DNA from: Lachnospiraceae bacterium
Lineage (GTDB): Bacteria; Bacillota; Clostridia; Lachnospirales; Lachnospiraceae
Assembly: GCA_009911185.1 (NCBI GenBank)
Contig: QXWW01000009.1
Location: 62,001 to 126,000 of the forward strand
Length of the DNA stretch: 64,000 nt
Reading direction: 5' to 3'
The position numbers and the translations under genes are program-made. The notes beneath the pieces were generated by a model, which was given only the letters and a program-made list of their open reading frames with translations, was not told the origin of the DNA and ran no database searches. Of this stretch, positions 48,513-57,619 are shown in pieces; the first letter of the stretch is position 1, and each line of letters starts with the position of its first letter.

Positions 48513-49496
48513 CTACCTCCCATTCTGTAATTCCCGATATCTCCCTTCTACCTTTTTTACAATTCCGTCCACCGTCAGGCCGCATGTTTCCAGTAAAATC
48601 TCATATTCGCCTGCATGAGGATACTCATGGCCCGCCGCTATGATCTGCTGTACCGGACGTTTGGCCTTTGCTCCCATATATTCTGCCACTGCGCTTCCCA
48701 TGCCGCCGGCCGCCATATGTTCTTCCACTGTCACAAGCAATTTAAACTCCTCCAGTTCATCCAGCGCCTGCGTATCCAGCGGTTTTATCGTATGCATATT
48801 TATAACCTTACAGCTTATTCCCTTTTTCTCCAGCTCTGCCGCCGCTTTCTGCACTGTGGCGACTATGGTTCCAGACGCTACGAACGCGATCTCTGTCCCT
48901 TCTTTCAGACAAACTGCTTTTCCTATTTTAAAATCATAATCCTCTGTATAAATAACAGGCGTATTGGCTCTCCCCGTTAACCGCAAATATGCAGGGCCTT
49001 CGTATTCCGCCAAAGCATACATCGCTTTGACTACTTCTGCTCCATCCGCCGGGGAAATAATTGCAATGCCAGGAATGGGCCTGATATCCGCAATATCTTC
49101 CAAAGCCATATGCGTCGGACTAAAATTGCCGTCGGATAAGCCTCCGGCCGCCCCGATTAATTTTACCCCCAAATTCATATATCCCAGATTTACTCTTATT
49201 TGATCCAATGCGCGCGCGGTCACAAACGTAGCGTACGTTCCGGCAAAAACATGAAATCCCTCCTGCTGCATCCCCGCCGATACGCCGATTAAATTTTGTT
49301 CTGCAATTCCTACGTCTATCATCTGACCCGGATATTTATCTTCAAAATCTGCCGCGCCCAGGTATCTTCCCAGATCTGCCGTGGCAAAAATGAAATGCTC
49401 ATCAGAACCTGCTAACTCTTCCAACATAATTCCAACAACCCGGCGCATTCCCAACATTGACCATATCCTGGCATTTTTCCTTGATATTTCTAGCAT
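48513..49496 (-). CDS. Transketolase C-terminal subunit (pair A)
   Basis: 327 residues, the pyrimidine-binding and C-terminal domains of a split transketolase. VGIAEQNLIGVSAGMQQEGF carries the catalytic Glu that activates thiamine diphosphate; MHTIKPLDTQAL and VEEHMAAGGMGSAVAEYM are the C-terminal signatures. It works with the N-terminal subunit whose gene ends within its first codons (7-base overlap), so the two are translationally coupled. It transfers a two-carbon ketol unit between aldehydes. It parallels the pair at 50326-52150. Confidence 0.92.
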   Translation of the reverse strand: MLEISRKNARIWSMLGMRRVVGIMLEELAGSDEHFIFATADLGRYLGAADFEDKYPGQMIDVGIAEQNLIGVSAGMQQEGFHVFAGTYATFVTARALDQIRVNLGYMNLGVKLIGAAGGLSDGNFSPTHMALEDIADIRPIPGIAIISPADGAEVVKAMYALAEYEGPAYLRLTGRANTPVIYTEDYDFKIGKAVCLKEGTEIAFVASGTIVATVQKAAAELEKKGISCKVINMHTIKPLDTQALDELEEFKLLVTVEEHMAAGGMGSAVAEYMGAKAKRPVQQIIAAGHEYPHAGEYEILLETCGLTVDGIVKKVEGRYRELQNGR

Positions 49497-50308
49497 ATCT
49501 CCAACTCCTTTAGCGCCTGTCTATATAACTCCTCTGTCAGATAGGCTGTGTGCCACTCTACTCTATTTTCTGCAAACGACATGCCTTTTCCTTTTACAGT
49601 ATGGGCTATCACTACCTGCGGTTTCTCACTTTCTTTCCTAAATACATCCTGCAATGCCAATACGTCATGCCCATCCACCTCAAATACATCATATCCGATA
49701 CTCTCCCAACGGCTTCTCATGTTTCCCAGCCGCATGATATGTTCCGTGCTTCCATCGTATTGCAGACCATTCAAATCTATGATTACGGTAATCTGTTTCA
49801 GGCCGAAATGAATCACAGATGCCGCCGCTTCCCATACCGAGCCTTCATCACATTCTCCATCCCCCAAAATAACATAAACGCGCGACTTATCGTTGGAACG
49901 CTTGCTTAACCCCAATGCCATGCCTGCAGCAAAAGAAAGTCCCTGCCCAAGACTGCCTCCCGAAAATTCAATGCCCTTATCGATATTTTTCCGCGGGTGT
50001 TCGTAATAATCTGAATCTCCGTGTAAAGCTCCGTCAATCTCCTCCTGAGACAAGTAACCAACATTTTTCAAGGCGGCATAAAGAGAAATCCCGCCATGTC
50101 CTTTGCTCATAATCAGCCTGTCCCGCTCTTCCCAGGAAGGATTCGAGACATCGTATTTCATAATCGCTCCGTATAAAACCGCAAGAATTTCCACCACAGA
50201 CATTCCTCCGCCCAGATGCGCTCCTTTTGTCCCGGAATTATATGCCATCTTATAGGCATCTCTACGCATGTCTTTCGCCATTAATTCTAACTCATTCCTG
50301 CTTTTCAT
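49490..50308 (-). CDS. Transketolase N-terminal subunit (pair A)
   Basis: 272 residues. The diphosphate-binding motif runs GDGECDEGSVWEAAASV and ends with the Mg-coordinating region IIDLNG. SKGHGGISLYAALKNVG is the family's N-terminal SxGHxxxxxYA signature. A GAGGAAGG site precedes the ATG. Adjacent to its C-terminal partner. Split transketolases of this sort usually make or use unusual ketoses in surface-glycan or antibiotic loci. Confidence 0.92.
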   Translation of the reverse strand: MKSRNELELMAKDMRRDAYKMAYNSGTKGAHLGGGMSVVEILAVLYGAIMKYDVSNPSWEERDRLIMSKGHGGISLYAALKNVGYLSQEEIDGALHGDSDYYEHPRKNIDKGIEFSGGSLGQGLSFAAGMALGLSKRSNDKSRVYVILGDGECDEGSVWEAAASVIHFGLKQITVIIDLNGLQYDGSTEHIMRLGNMRSRWESIGYDVFEVDGHDVLALQDVFRKESEKPQVVIAHTVKGKGMSFAENRVEWHTAYLTEELYRQALKELEIC

Positions 50309-50325
50309 TTCCTTCCTCTTTCTTT

Positions 50326-51312
50326 CTATGCATCGCTGCCGAATGACTCTGCAACCCGTTTTACATATGCGTAAATCCCCTCTGCATCCAGACCATTGGA
50401 CGATTTTACGTATCCCTGTTCTCCCGGATGCACAAATTTATCCTGTATTCCTATTCTAAATAACTGTGTTGTATGGCTTATCCCCATCATATATTCTGCC
50501 ACTGCGCTTCCTAAACCGCCAATTATACTATGTTCTTCCACCGTAATCAGCGCACGGTAATCCCTTAATTCATATAACATCGCTTCATCCAGCGGTTTGA
50601 TTGTATGCATGTTAATTAAGGTGGGATTGATACCCAAAGCCTGCAGCTTCTCTACGGCATTAATCGCTTCATGCACAACTCCGCCCACAGCAATAATTGC
50701 AATATCCTTCCCCTGGTTCAACAACTCGGCTTTTCCTATCTCAAACGCATATGACTCACTGTGGACAATCGCCGTATTCAATCCGTCTGACAAACGTATA
50801 TACACAGGCCCCTGATAAACCGCAGCCTGGTGAATCGCCAAATATGCTTCTGTAGCGTCTGCCGGAGAAACAACAACCATATTGGGAATCACTCTCATCA
50901 GCGCAATATCCTCATAGGAATAATGTGTATTTCCAAACATCCCAATGGCAAATCCTGCGGATGTGCCAATCAATTTCACATTTGCCTCCTGATAGCCCGC
51001 ATTATGACGAATTTGTTCATAACTGCGCATGGTGAGAAACGTCGCAAAAGTGGTGGCAAATGCCACGCCGCCATCTAATGCAAGTCCAGCGGCTGTCCCC
51101 ACCAGATTTTGTTCTGAAATCCCCACATTAATAAAACGCTGGGGAAATTTTTGCATCACTCTGTCCAGACCAGACGTATGCCCTAAATCAGCCGTCAATA
51201 CATAAGCATTTTCCATTGACTCCAAAATTTCTAATAACGCCACGCCGCATACCGTTCCTCTTTGTCCCAGCCTGGACCAGACACGGCTGTTTTTTTTCGT
51301 AATTTCCTGCAT
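50326..51312 (-). CDS. Transketolase C-terminal subunit (pair B)
   Basis: 328 residues. Catalytic Glu region VGISEQNLVGTAAGLALDGG, C-terminal NMHTIKPLDEAMLYELRDYR and VEEHSIIGGLGSAVAEYMMG. A clear paralogue of the C subunit at 48513: same order, similar length, same motifs. The genes for pair B and pair A lie head to tail, showing a tandem duplication of a two-gene unit. AGAAGGAATATAATATT precedes the ATG. Confidence 0.92.
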   Translation of the reverse strand: MQEITKKNSRVWSRLGQRGTVCGVALLEILESMENAYVLTADLGHTSGLDRVMQKFPQRFINVGISEQNLVGTAAGLALDGGVAFATTFATFLTMRSYEQIRHNAGYQEANVKLIGTSAGFAIGMFGNTHYSYEDIALMRVIPNMVVVSPADATEAYLAIHQAAVYQGPVYIRLSDGLNTAIVHSESYAFEIGKAELLNQGKDIAIIAVGGVVHEAINAVEKLQALGINPTLINMHTIKPLDEAMLYELRDYRALITVEEHSIIGGLGSAVAEYMMGISHTTQLFRIGIQDKFVHPGEQGYVKSSNGLDAEGIYAYVKRVAESFGSDA

Positions 51313-51316
51313 AATA

Positions 51317-52150
51317 TTATATTCCTTCTATTTCAGATTTCGCTTTGTGATACTGTTCTTCATTCAACACAGAATGGTGCCAGGACGCCTGATTTTCCAT
51401 AAATGAAACACCCTTGCCCTTTATGGTATGAGCAATAAGCACCAATGGCTTCCTTGCATGTTCCGTTCCAAATGCCTCCTTTAATGCATTGATATCATGT
51501 CCGTCAACTTCAACGACTTCGCCGCCAAATTCATGAAATTTCCCCTTCAGGTCACGCATACCAGCCACTTCCGCCGTTGTACCGTCAGACTGTATGCCGT
51601 TATTATCAATAATAATAACCAAATTATCCAGCTCATAATTGGCCGCAAACATCATCGCTTCCCAAACAGAGCCTTCCTGACATTCTCCATCCCCTAATAA
51701 TACATATACCCGGCTGCCGTTTCCTTTGTGCTTTGCACGATATGCCATTCCGCATGCCACTGACAAGGCCATTCCCAGACTGCCGCCGGCATATTCTATT
51801 CCTTTTTCAATATTTTTTAGGGGATGCCCAACAAAATCGCTTCCATTCTTTTCAAACGAATCCAGATCTTCTTCCGAAATAAATCCCGCTTCATATAATG
51901 CCGTATAATACGCCAGTACACAGTGTGCTTTCCCAATCAAAACTTTATCCCGGCTTTCGGCACAGGGGTTTTGTGCCTGAACTCCGGCAACGCTTCCATA
52001 CAATACTGCTAAGATCTCTATACAGGATAATGCTCCTCCTAAATGCGCGCCGTTTTTTCCTGCATGATATGCCATATCTAATACTTTTCGTTTCATCCTT
52101 TGCGCCATGTCTGCAAGTTCATTTTCCACAAACTTTTTTTGATTTTCCAC
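51317..52150 (-). CDS. Transketolase N-terminal subunit (pair B)
   Basis: 277 residues. GKAHCVLAYYTALYEAG, LLGDGECQEGSVWEAMMFAA and IIIDNNGIQSDGT give the thiamine diphosphate site. The first Ser-Lys-Gly-His signature of pair A (SKGHGG) is here GKAHCV, a change at the substrate side that suggests a different acceptor. The start is GTG at 52150 with ACGGAGGCATACTT upstream. LuxC is 30 bases upstream of it, in the same operon. Confidence 0.92.
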   Translation of the reverse strand: MENQKKFVENELADMAQRMKRKVLDMAYHAGKNGAHLGGALSCIEILAVLYGSVAGVQAQNPCAESRDKVLIGKAHCVLAYYTALYEAGFISEEDLDSFEKNGSDFVGHPLKNIEKGIEYAGGSLGMALSVACGMAYRAKHKGNGSRVYVLLGDGECQEGSVWEAMMFAANYELDNLVIIIDNNGIQSDGTTAEVAGMRDLKGKFHEFGGEVVEVDGHDINALKEAFGTEHARKPLVLIAHTIKGKGVSFMENQASWHHSVLNEEQYHKAKSEIEGI

Positions 52151-52180
52151 AAGTATGCCTCCGTCTCAAATACGATCTGT

Positions 52181-53380
52181 TTATAAAGAAACAATACATC
52201 TTGATAAAACACTTACGATATCGTATCCATCCCAGAACACCCCGATATCTAATGTATGTCCAAATTTAACAATACGGTCTATGCCCGTAATATGATTTCT
52301 CATTATTCCATCTGCAATCACCTTTTCCTCTATCCCAAACACCGCACAGGTCTGAATTGCTTTATGATTGGTATAGCGAAACAGTGCTTCCACGTCCTCA
52401 ATCTGATAACTGTAAAATAAGCCGAACTTCCCACGATAACCTGTAATATCCTCGCCCAGCTCCTTCAAATTCACGACATAGACCAGATTATCGTAACGGT
52501 CCACGTTGAACGCTTCTGTTTTTTGTGCACATTCACACAGCATGGTATATTTATCACTGACTTTAATATCCGCCAGTTCGTAACGCTTCGCCTCTGTATA
52601 AACGCTCTTCCAAAACCGCTCCTCCGCCTTTTTCTGATCCGCTTTATTGCCCACCCAGAAAATAAGATGCGGGCTGGAACATGCATTCTGATCCATCAAA
52701 TATGTGTCGTTGTAAAATCCTTCCGCCAAAGTTTTCATGTCCTGCTCAGAGGCGCGAAGAATTGCTTCGCTGGAAATCACGCCAAATGAATAGCGGTCTG
52801 CAAATGTAATTTCTGTACTTCGGGGCTGAAGCGGAGATTTTCTCACCCGCTCTATGGTATGATTGCCTCCCCATATAATCCGCACGTCGCACAAGCTGGA
52901 ATAATAATCTGTAGCCTCCTGATTTTCCCGGTCATAAAGCACAACCGCATTTTCCTTTCTCACCCACCGGAACCGCTCTTCTTCCATAAGCTGATTCATT
53001 ACGCGGCAGATAATCGTTGTCTGTACAAAACGTTTTGACGACACTTTCACGATATTGGCATTTCCTGTAATCATACCAAATGCAAATGTATAGGCAAAAT
53101 TTATTGCCACATTAGACGGCGCAATGTGAAATACCACGCCTTTTCCAATCCTGTTATAAGTATTACCATACGCCTGGTAAAGCTGCTGGATATTCGCCCT
53201 GCGGATCCAAAAAGCAAATGTCAGTATATCCGTATACTGGCGCGCCTCTTTATCGGCTCTCAATGCTTTAGACAACGCCTCCAGAAATTCACATTGTTCT
53301 TCTCCGTAAGGCTGTTTCGGTTTCACTTCAATATTCTGTTCTCCAAAAAGATATTCCACACCACTAATTTTCATATGCAT
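52181..53380 (-). CDS. LuxC-like acyl reductase
   Basis: 399 residues of the LuxC family, an aldehyde-dehydrogenase-like NADPH-dependent reductase. The catalytic cysteine is in LMDQNACSSPHLIFWVG; the nucleotide site includes VVFHIAPSNVAINFAYTF and GNANIVKVSS. It receives an acyl group, usually from LuxE, and releases an aldehyde. Its start overlaps the end of luxE by 17 bases, typical of coupling. A GTG one codon earlier is possible; ATG 53380 has AGAGG better spaced. No luciferase genes are nearby, so the role is glycan-related rather than light. Confidence 0.85.
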   Translation of the reverse strand: MHMKISGVEYLFGEQNIEVKPKQPYGEEQCEFLEALSKALRADKEARQYTDILTFAFWIRRANIQQLYQAYGNTYNRIGKGVVFHIAPSNVAINFAYTFAFGMITGNANIVKVSSKRFVQTTIICRVMNQLMEEERFRWVRKENAVVLYDRENQEATDYYSSLCDVRIIWGGNHTIERVRKSPLQPRSTEITFADRYSFGVISSEAILRASEQDMKTLAEGFYNDTYLMDQNACSSPHLIFWVGNKADQKKAEERFWKSVYTEAKRYELADIKVSDKYTMLCECAQKTEAFNVDRYDNLVYVVNLKELGEDITGYRGKFGLFYSYQIEDVEALFRYTNHKAIQTCAVFGIEEKVIADGIMRNHITGIDRIVKFGHTLDIGVFWDGYDIVSVLSRCIVSL

Positions 53381-54437
53381 CACTACAACCTCTGATTTCA
53401 GCGTTTTTGATTCGTCCCGTTAACTTAAAATACTTGCCTTTTCGCCCGCATGGGCAATCATCCTCCCCCAGAATTATTCCCGTATCCTCCGTTAATATCG
53501 AATGTCCCGGATATGACTCTGGCAACAGGGACAATACCTGCACAACCCCTTTTTCCCCTATATCTGCAACGGAAAAATCTTTCGTCCTGCGCACAATCAC
53601 GTCTGAAAAAATGCTGGCATGTAAATGTCCGCAATTACACTGCATATAAATACATCCCGTCTGCTCAACCATTCCGTAATAATCATAAATTTCTGTAATC
53701 CCGCAGACATCCTTTAAACATTCCTTAAACTGTTCCGGCGAAACCGCTTCTTTCTCCAGCTTTTTCCAGCCGCCGCCATGAATCAGGATCGCATTGCTTA
53801 AATCAAGCTTTTCTCCCTGTTTCAAAAGTTCTTTGTAAAAATACTGCCATATCATAAATGTAAATCCAAACAGAAAGATACGCTTTCCTGCATGTTTTTT
53901 AAGAAATTCCCGTATTTCCTCCAAATTTAAACTGAGCTCGCGGTCCAGCGCATATTTACGCTCTGTCGCCATAATCGCAAACCCTAAAATGCCCGCCCCT
54001 CTGGCGGAAAACATAGAACGGTTGCGGATAACCTCCGGACTGTCTATAATCAGCATCGGCATACGTTCTTTTCTTGTAAAATCAGAAACAATTTTCACTA
54101 ATGTCTTCTGTTGATTTAAAGAAGTGTTTTTATCCAGGTATATCTGAGACACTCCGCTTCCGGTAGTTCCTGATGACGTCATCGTCTTCACTATATCGGT
54201 TTTGGCAACACTCCTTAACTGCATATCCTTAAACAAACGCACTGGCAAAAACGGAATGTCATGGTAGTCTGTTATTTTCTCAGCGTCAACGCCCAAAAAA
54301 TCAATGATCTTCCGGTACGCTTCACAATTTCTTTGATGATGTATTGTCAGTTCCCGCAGCCGCTTTGTCAGCAATTGGCCTTTCTCTTCTCTCTCCAAAG
54401 AATATGGAGCGATTGTCAAAATCTCGTCAAATTTCAT
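53364..54437 (-). CDS. LuxE-like acyl-protein synthetase
   Basis: 357 residues. The adenylation loop is TMTSSGTTGSGVSQIYLDKN, with DYYGMVEQTGCIYMQC (equivalent to the YGxTE motif) and a cysteine pair DDCPCGRKGKYFKLTGRIK near the C-terminus. LuxE activates a carboxylic acid as acyl-AMP and passes it to LuxC for reduction. Its ATG overlaps the stop of the AAC(3)-like gene (TAATG). Acyl substrate cannot be deduced. Confidence 0.85.
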   Translation of the reverse strand: MKFDEILTIAPYSLEREEKGQLLTKRLRELTIHHQRNCEAYRKIIDFLGVDAEKITDYHDIPFLPVRLFKDMQLRSVAKTDIVKTMTSSGTTGSGVSQIYLDKNTSLNQQKTLVKIVSDFTRKERMPMLIIDSPEVIRNRSMFSARGAGILGFAIMATERKYALDRELSLNLEEIREFLKKHAGKRIFLFGFTFMIWQYFYKELLKQGEKLDLSNAILIHGGGWKKLEKEAVSPEQFKECLKDVCGITEIYDYYGMVEQTGCIYMQCNCGHLHASIFSDVIVRRTKDFSVADIGEKGVVQVLSLLPESYPGHSILTEDTGIILGEDDCPCGRKGKYFKLTGRIKNAEIRGCSDAYEN

Positions 54438-55249
54438 TACGGCTCCCCTTTCTTCTCTTTTATCAGAAAATAGGTTGGATCTTGCCTGTATTTTTTTTCC
54501 GCCTCTTCAAACCATCTGACACATCTGATGGATGAAATCGTAGCTTCCCCAATATATTCCATATGGATTATTCCCGTTTCTATATAAAATTTATCTAATT
54601 TGTCTGCATCCGGCATACTGTCGCGATCTAAATACCTGACGAAAAAATCGCGATACGTCTCATATTGTTCGTCATTATTTCTCACGATTCCCGAAAACCG
54701 TTTCATAAATCGATAGGGTACCTCCATCTGCGCTTCGACATAATGGTTAAACGTAGCCCCCATATGACTTCCCAAAAATACAATTTTAGCATCATCATCC
54801 AGCAGCTTTCCATACATACTGTCTCTGGAAAAACAGCTTTCGCCAATCGCAAGATAACGTTCGGCATTCTTGCCTGACAATGCAAATGAAAATATAGGCT
54901 CCGCAGTCCTTATCACTCCGGGAAGCTTTCTGAAATGCTCCGTCAGACACCCTACGTCCGATTTTGTATTCTGTACGTCAAATACTTCCCCTTTGCAAAA
55001 ACTATACGAAAAGGTCGGCATAATCAATGTCCCTTCGGTTCCGATTACCTCAAGAAGACCTTCGACAAAGGCTTGCTCATATGCTCCTCTTGCAATCCTC
55101 GTTCGTCCAAACTGCGGCAAATCAGAATGCACGCATATGGTATCTCCCGCTTGCAAACCAACCGCGCGTAATGCGTCTACATATTCCCCGTATGTCAATT
55201 TCCTGCCCCTGCGTTCTGCAAGTACTGTTTCTCTATCCATCTTTTTCAT
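54437..55249 (-). CDS. Aminoglycoside N3-acetyltransferase-like N-acyltransferase
   Basis: 270 residues of the Antibiotic_NAT family: LQAGDTICVHSDLPQFGRTR, EGTLIMPTFSYSFCKGEVFD and FLGSHMGATFNHYVEAQMEV, with the acetyl-CoA site and conserved His. Members in glycan clusters, such as the Cj1296-Cj1298 region of Campylobacter jejuni (from memory), acylate amino-sugars rather than drugs. Here it most likely adds an acyl group to an amino group of the nonulosonic acid. GTGGAGAA precedes the ATG. Confidence 0.85.
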   Translation of the reverse strand: MKKMDRETVLAERRGRKLTYGEYVDALRAVGLQAGDTICVHSDLPQFGRTRIARGAYEQAFVEGLLEVIGTEGTLIMPTFSYSFCKGEVFDVQNTKSDVGCLTEHFRKLPGVIRTAEPIFSFALSGKNAERYLAIGESCFSRDSMYGKLLDDDAKIVFLGSHMGATFNHYVEAQMEVPYRFMKRFSGIVRNNDEQYETYRDFFVRYLDRDSMPDADKLDKFYIETGIIHMEYIGEATISSIRCVRWFEEAEKKYRQDPTYFLIKEKKGEP

Positions 55250-55263
55250 TTCTCCACTCTGGC

Positions 55264-56544
55264 TTATTCACCAATCAATCCATGTTCCAGCAATACCATT
55301 GAAACCTGCAATACAGCCTCAATATCCGCCTGGATTTTCTGCGCAATATCCATCAAATCCATCGTACCGTCTGCATATGCGATAAAATCACGCAACACCG
55401 TGGTATCCTGATAAATTCCTTTCCGGCTTACCGTGGGATATAGTCCCCGCTTTCCCAATTGCGGTTCGCAAAGCACCTTCATCTTATACTTCCTATTATG
55501 CTCTAAAAGCTCTATAGTCTTTCTCATCACTGCAAACGCTCCCGCAAATCCATCCGGGCTAACCAGCTCCATATTATCCATTGACGTATGATATTCCGGA
55601 TATTCTCCGTATTTGCTTCTGCAGAATGCAACTACCGGCAAATCTACGCCAGGAGCATTGTATTGTCTCTCATCAGAACCTCTTTGGAGAAAAGAATATG
55701 TGGAATACTGCCCTGCATGGGAAGACAATACACTTTTTAGCGCCCGGTCCGCTAAAGTTTTGCCATACCGGGACTCAATGATAGAATAGTCACGGTCGTC
55801 TCCCACACATGACAATACGAATCCCGCCTGTACATGGTCTTTCAGCCACGCTATATGCTTACTGAGGTACGTAATAGAACCTATGGTTTCCGGAAGAAAC
55901 AGAATACGGTATGTATATCTTCTGTCTTTCCTTTCATGCAGCCAGTTCGCCAATGTAATTGCCAGCGCCGGGCCTGAACATTCATTATTTGCCATCGAGG
56001 GATGGCAAATATAGGTAGAAATCAATATTTCCTGCTCTGACTTTCCTGGAATGATCAATTCCCCATAGGTAAGGCTTCCGTCAAATAATTCACTGTCAAT
56101 CACCATATGGTATTTTCCTTCTTTGAGGGAATCCTTCTGGATTTTGGTCATACAGAACCCATACCGCTCTTTATAATATGACGTCACATAGGGGATTGCC
56201 TGCGGCTGGTCCTCCTGCGTATAAATATACTCTTTTAACTGCTGCAAATCCACCCATTGATCTACCGGACCTGAATATCCCATAACATGCAGATTGCTGT
56301 CTTTGTAATCAACAATGTGGTTTCCCTGCTCATTCTCGATATATGCTTCCCTGATTGCCCATTCCTTGGGAACTGTCCAGTCAAAAACTTCTGTTCCAGT
56401 AGGTACTTCGTAAGTGGTAAGCCCTTTGGCATATTCTCCTAATATTTTTAAAGTCTCACGTACACCGCTGCCTGTAATGCTTCTGCATATGGGAAACAGA
56501 CGCTTTGCTATCTCATACATTTGCACCCCATATTCTTTGTCCAT
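55264..56544 (-). CDS. DUF4910 aminopeptidase-like protein
   Basis: 426 residues. Family marks are RLFPICRSITGSGVRETL, STYICHPSMANNECSGPALA (equivalent to the zinc-site HPxxANDxxSG), VSCVGDD-type ESRYGK and LQRGSDERQYNAPGVDLPV, and a C-terminal winged-helix part. DUF4910 proteins resemble M28 peptidases and are often encoded in nonulosonic acid clusters; they may deacylate or transfer acyl groups on sugar intermediates. A second ATG (56544) is chosen because GAAAGGAAC is well spaced; six codons earlier the ATG lies before that site. Confidence 0.85.
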   Translation of the reverse strand: MDKEYGVQMYEIAKRLFPICRSITGSGVRETLKILGEYAKGLTTYEVPTGTEVFDWTVPKEWAIREAYIENEQGNHIVDYKDSNLHVMGYSGPVDQWVDLQQLKEYIYTQEDQPQAIPYVTSYYKERYGFCMTKIQKDSLKEGKYHMVIDSELFDGSLTYGELIIPGKSEQEILISTYICHPSMANNECSGPALAITLANWLHERKDRRYTYRILFLPETIGSITYLSKHIAWLKDHVQAGFVLSCVGDDRDYSIIESRYGKTLADRALKSVLSSHAGQYSTYSFLQRGSDERQYNAPGVDLPVVAFCRSKYGEYPEYHTSMDNMELVSPDGFAGAFAVMRKTIELLEHNRKYKMKVLCEPQLGKRGLYPTVSRKGIYQDTTVLRDFIAYADGTMDLMDIAQKIQADIEAVLQVSMVLLEHGLIGE

Positions 56545-56602
56545 CTCTGCTGTTCCTTTCATAATGCAACAATCCCTTCACAATCATATAACGTAAATAC
56601 CG

Positions 56603-57616
56603 TCACCGCGCCATTTCCCCCAATATAGTTGCAATCCGCAATGCCCCATTTCCATCCACTAACCGCTGCATTTTACTTGCACGCTGCTGCCGTAGCTGCC
56701 TGTCCTCTCTATGCCTTTCCAAACTCCCCAGAATATTCCCTGTCAGATTCTCATACCTGGCGTCTCCAGCATAATCTATCATTTCATCTTCCTGAAACTG
56801 ATGTACATTATCAAGCTGATTATCTGCAAATGCATAGGAAATGGCAGGCGTGCCACAGGCACATAACTCATATAATGTAGTTCCGCCTGCTGAAACGGCA
56901 ATATCCGCAGATTTCATATAAGAATCAATATCGGAAACAGACTGATGTATCTGTAGATTTCTGCAGTTCCGGTAACGTTCCTTTAACGCTTTATACTCTG
57001 TGTCATATCTGCCGCAGATTACGTCAATATTCTTGTAATGCTCTGTATCCATCTGTTCCAATATGCCTGCCATAACATGGTATGGATCTGTTCCGCCTGA
57101 GAGCAAAAGGACATTTTCTGCCATATCTTTTATTTTCTTTTCTTCACACCCGCAAAATGCCTGACGAAGCGGAACATATTCGGTACCCATATATAGCTTT
57201 ACCCCGCTGTATCTGTTGGCGTAATCAAACTTTTTCCAATAGTTCGCGTAACAGATCACTGCATGAACCGGATACAGAAACGCATTGATATCATCTATAT
57301 AGACCGTCCTGGTCTGCGAGGTCACTGACCGTAAATAACCGTCTGTAACCTGATAGCTGTCAATCAGGAGCGATTTAATCCCTTCTTTACGAATTACTTC
57401 CGACAGTCTTGGAAGCTCACGCTCCATATCATTCCACGGCGTATGCAGAACGATGGCCTTATATCCTCTTTGCTCCACCAGTTCACAAGCCTGGCCGTCC
57501 GCCAGTATAAATGTCGTATCCTCTCCCTGTATTCTGGCTGCGTCTGCAATGGAAAGACAGCGCATCATATGCCCGGTTGCGATTATGTCATTCATATCTG
57601 CTCTTATATATAACAT
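56603..57616 (-). CDS. pseG: PseG-like UDP-sugar hydrolase
   Basis: 337 residues. GT-B fold with the N-terminal loop IIATGHMMRCLSIADAA (the GxGHxxRC family motif, here ATGHMMRC), VLLLSGGTDPYHVM and SADIAVSAGGTTLYELCACG. PseG removes UDP from UDP-2,4-diacetamido-2,4,6-trideoxy-beta-L-altrose, the fourth step of pseudaminic acid synthesis, feeding PseI. TAAAGGATAAATT-like AGGATAAATT precedes the ATG. Together with pseI and pseF downstream and upstream this assigns the pathway. Confidence 0.85.
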   Translation of the reverse strand: MLYIRADMNDIIATGHMMRCLSIADAARIQGEDTTFILADGQACELVEQRGYKAIVLHTPWNDMERELPRLSEVIRKEGIKSLLIDSYQVTDGYLRSVTSQTRTVYIDDINAFLYPVHAVICYANYWKKFDYANRYSGVKLYMGTEYVPLRQAFCGCEEKKIKDMAENVLLLSGGTDPYHVMAGILEQMDTEHYKNIDVICGRYDTEYKALKERYRNCRNLQIHQSVSDIDSYMKSADIAVSAGGTTLYELCACGTPAISYAFADNQLDNVHQFQEDEMIDYAGDARYENLTGNILGSLERHREDRQLRQQRASKMQRLVDGNGALRIATILGEMAR

Positions 57617-57619
57617 AAT

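Noticed and set aside
52181-54437. Bioluminescence operon because of LuxC and LuxE
   Set aside because: No luciferase (LuxA/LuxB) or LuxD genes are present; the neighbours are sugar-modifying genes.
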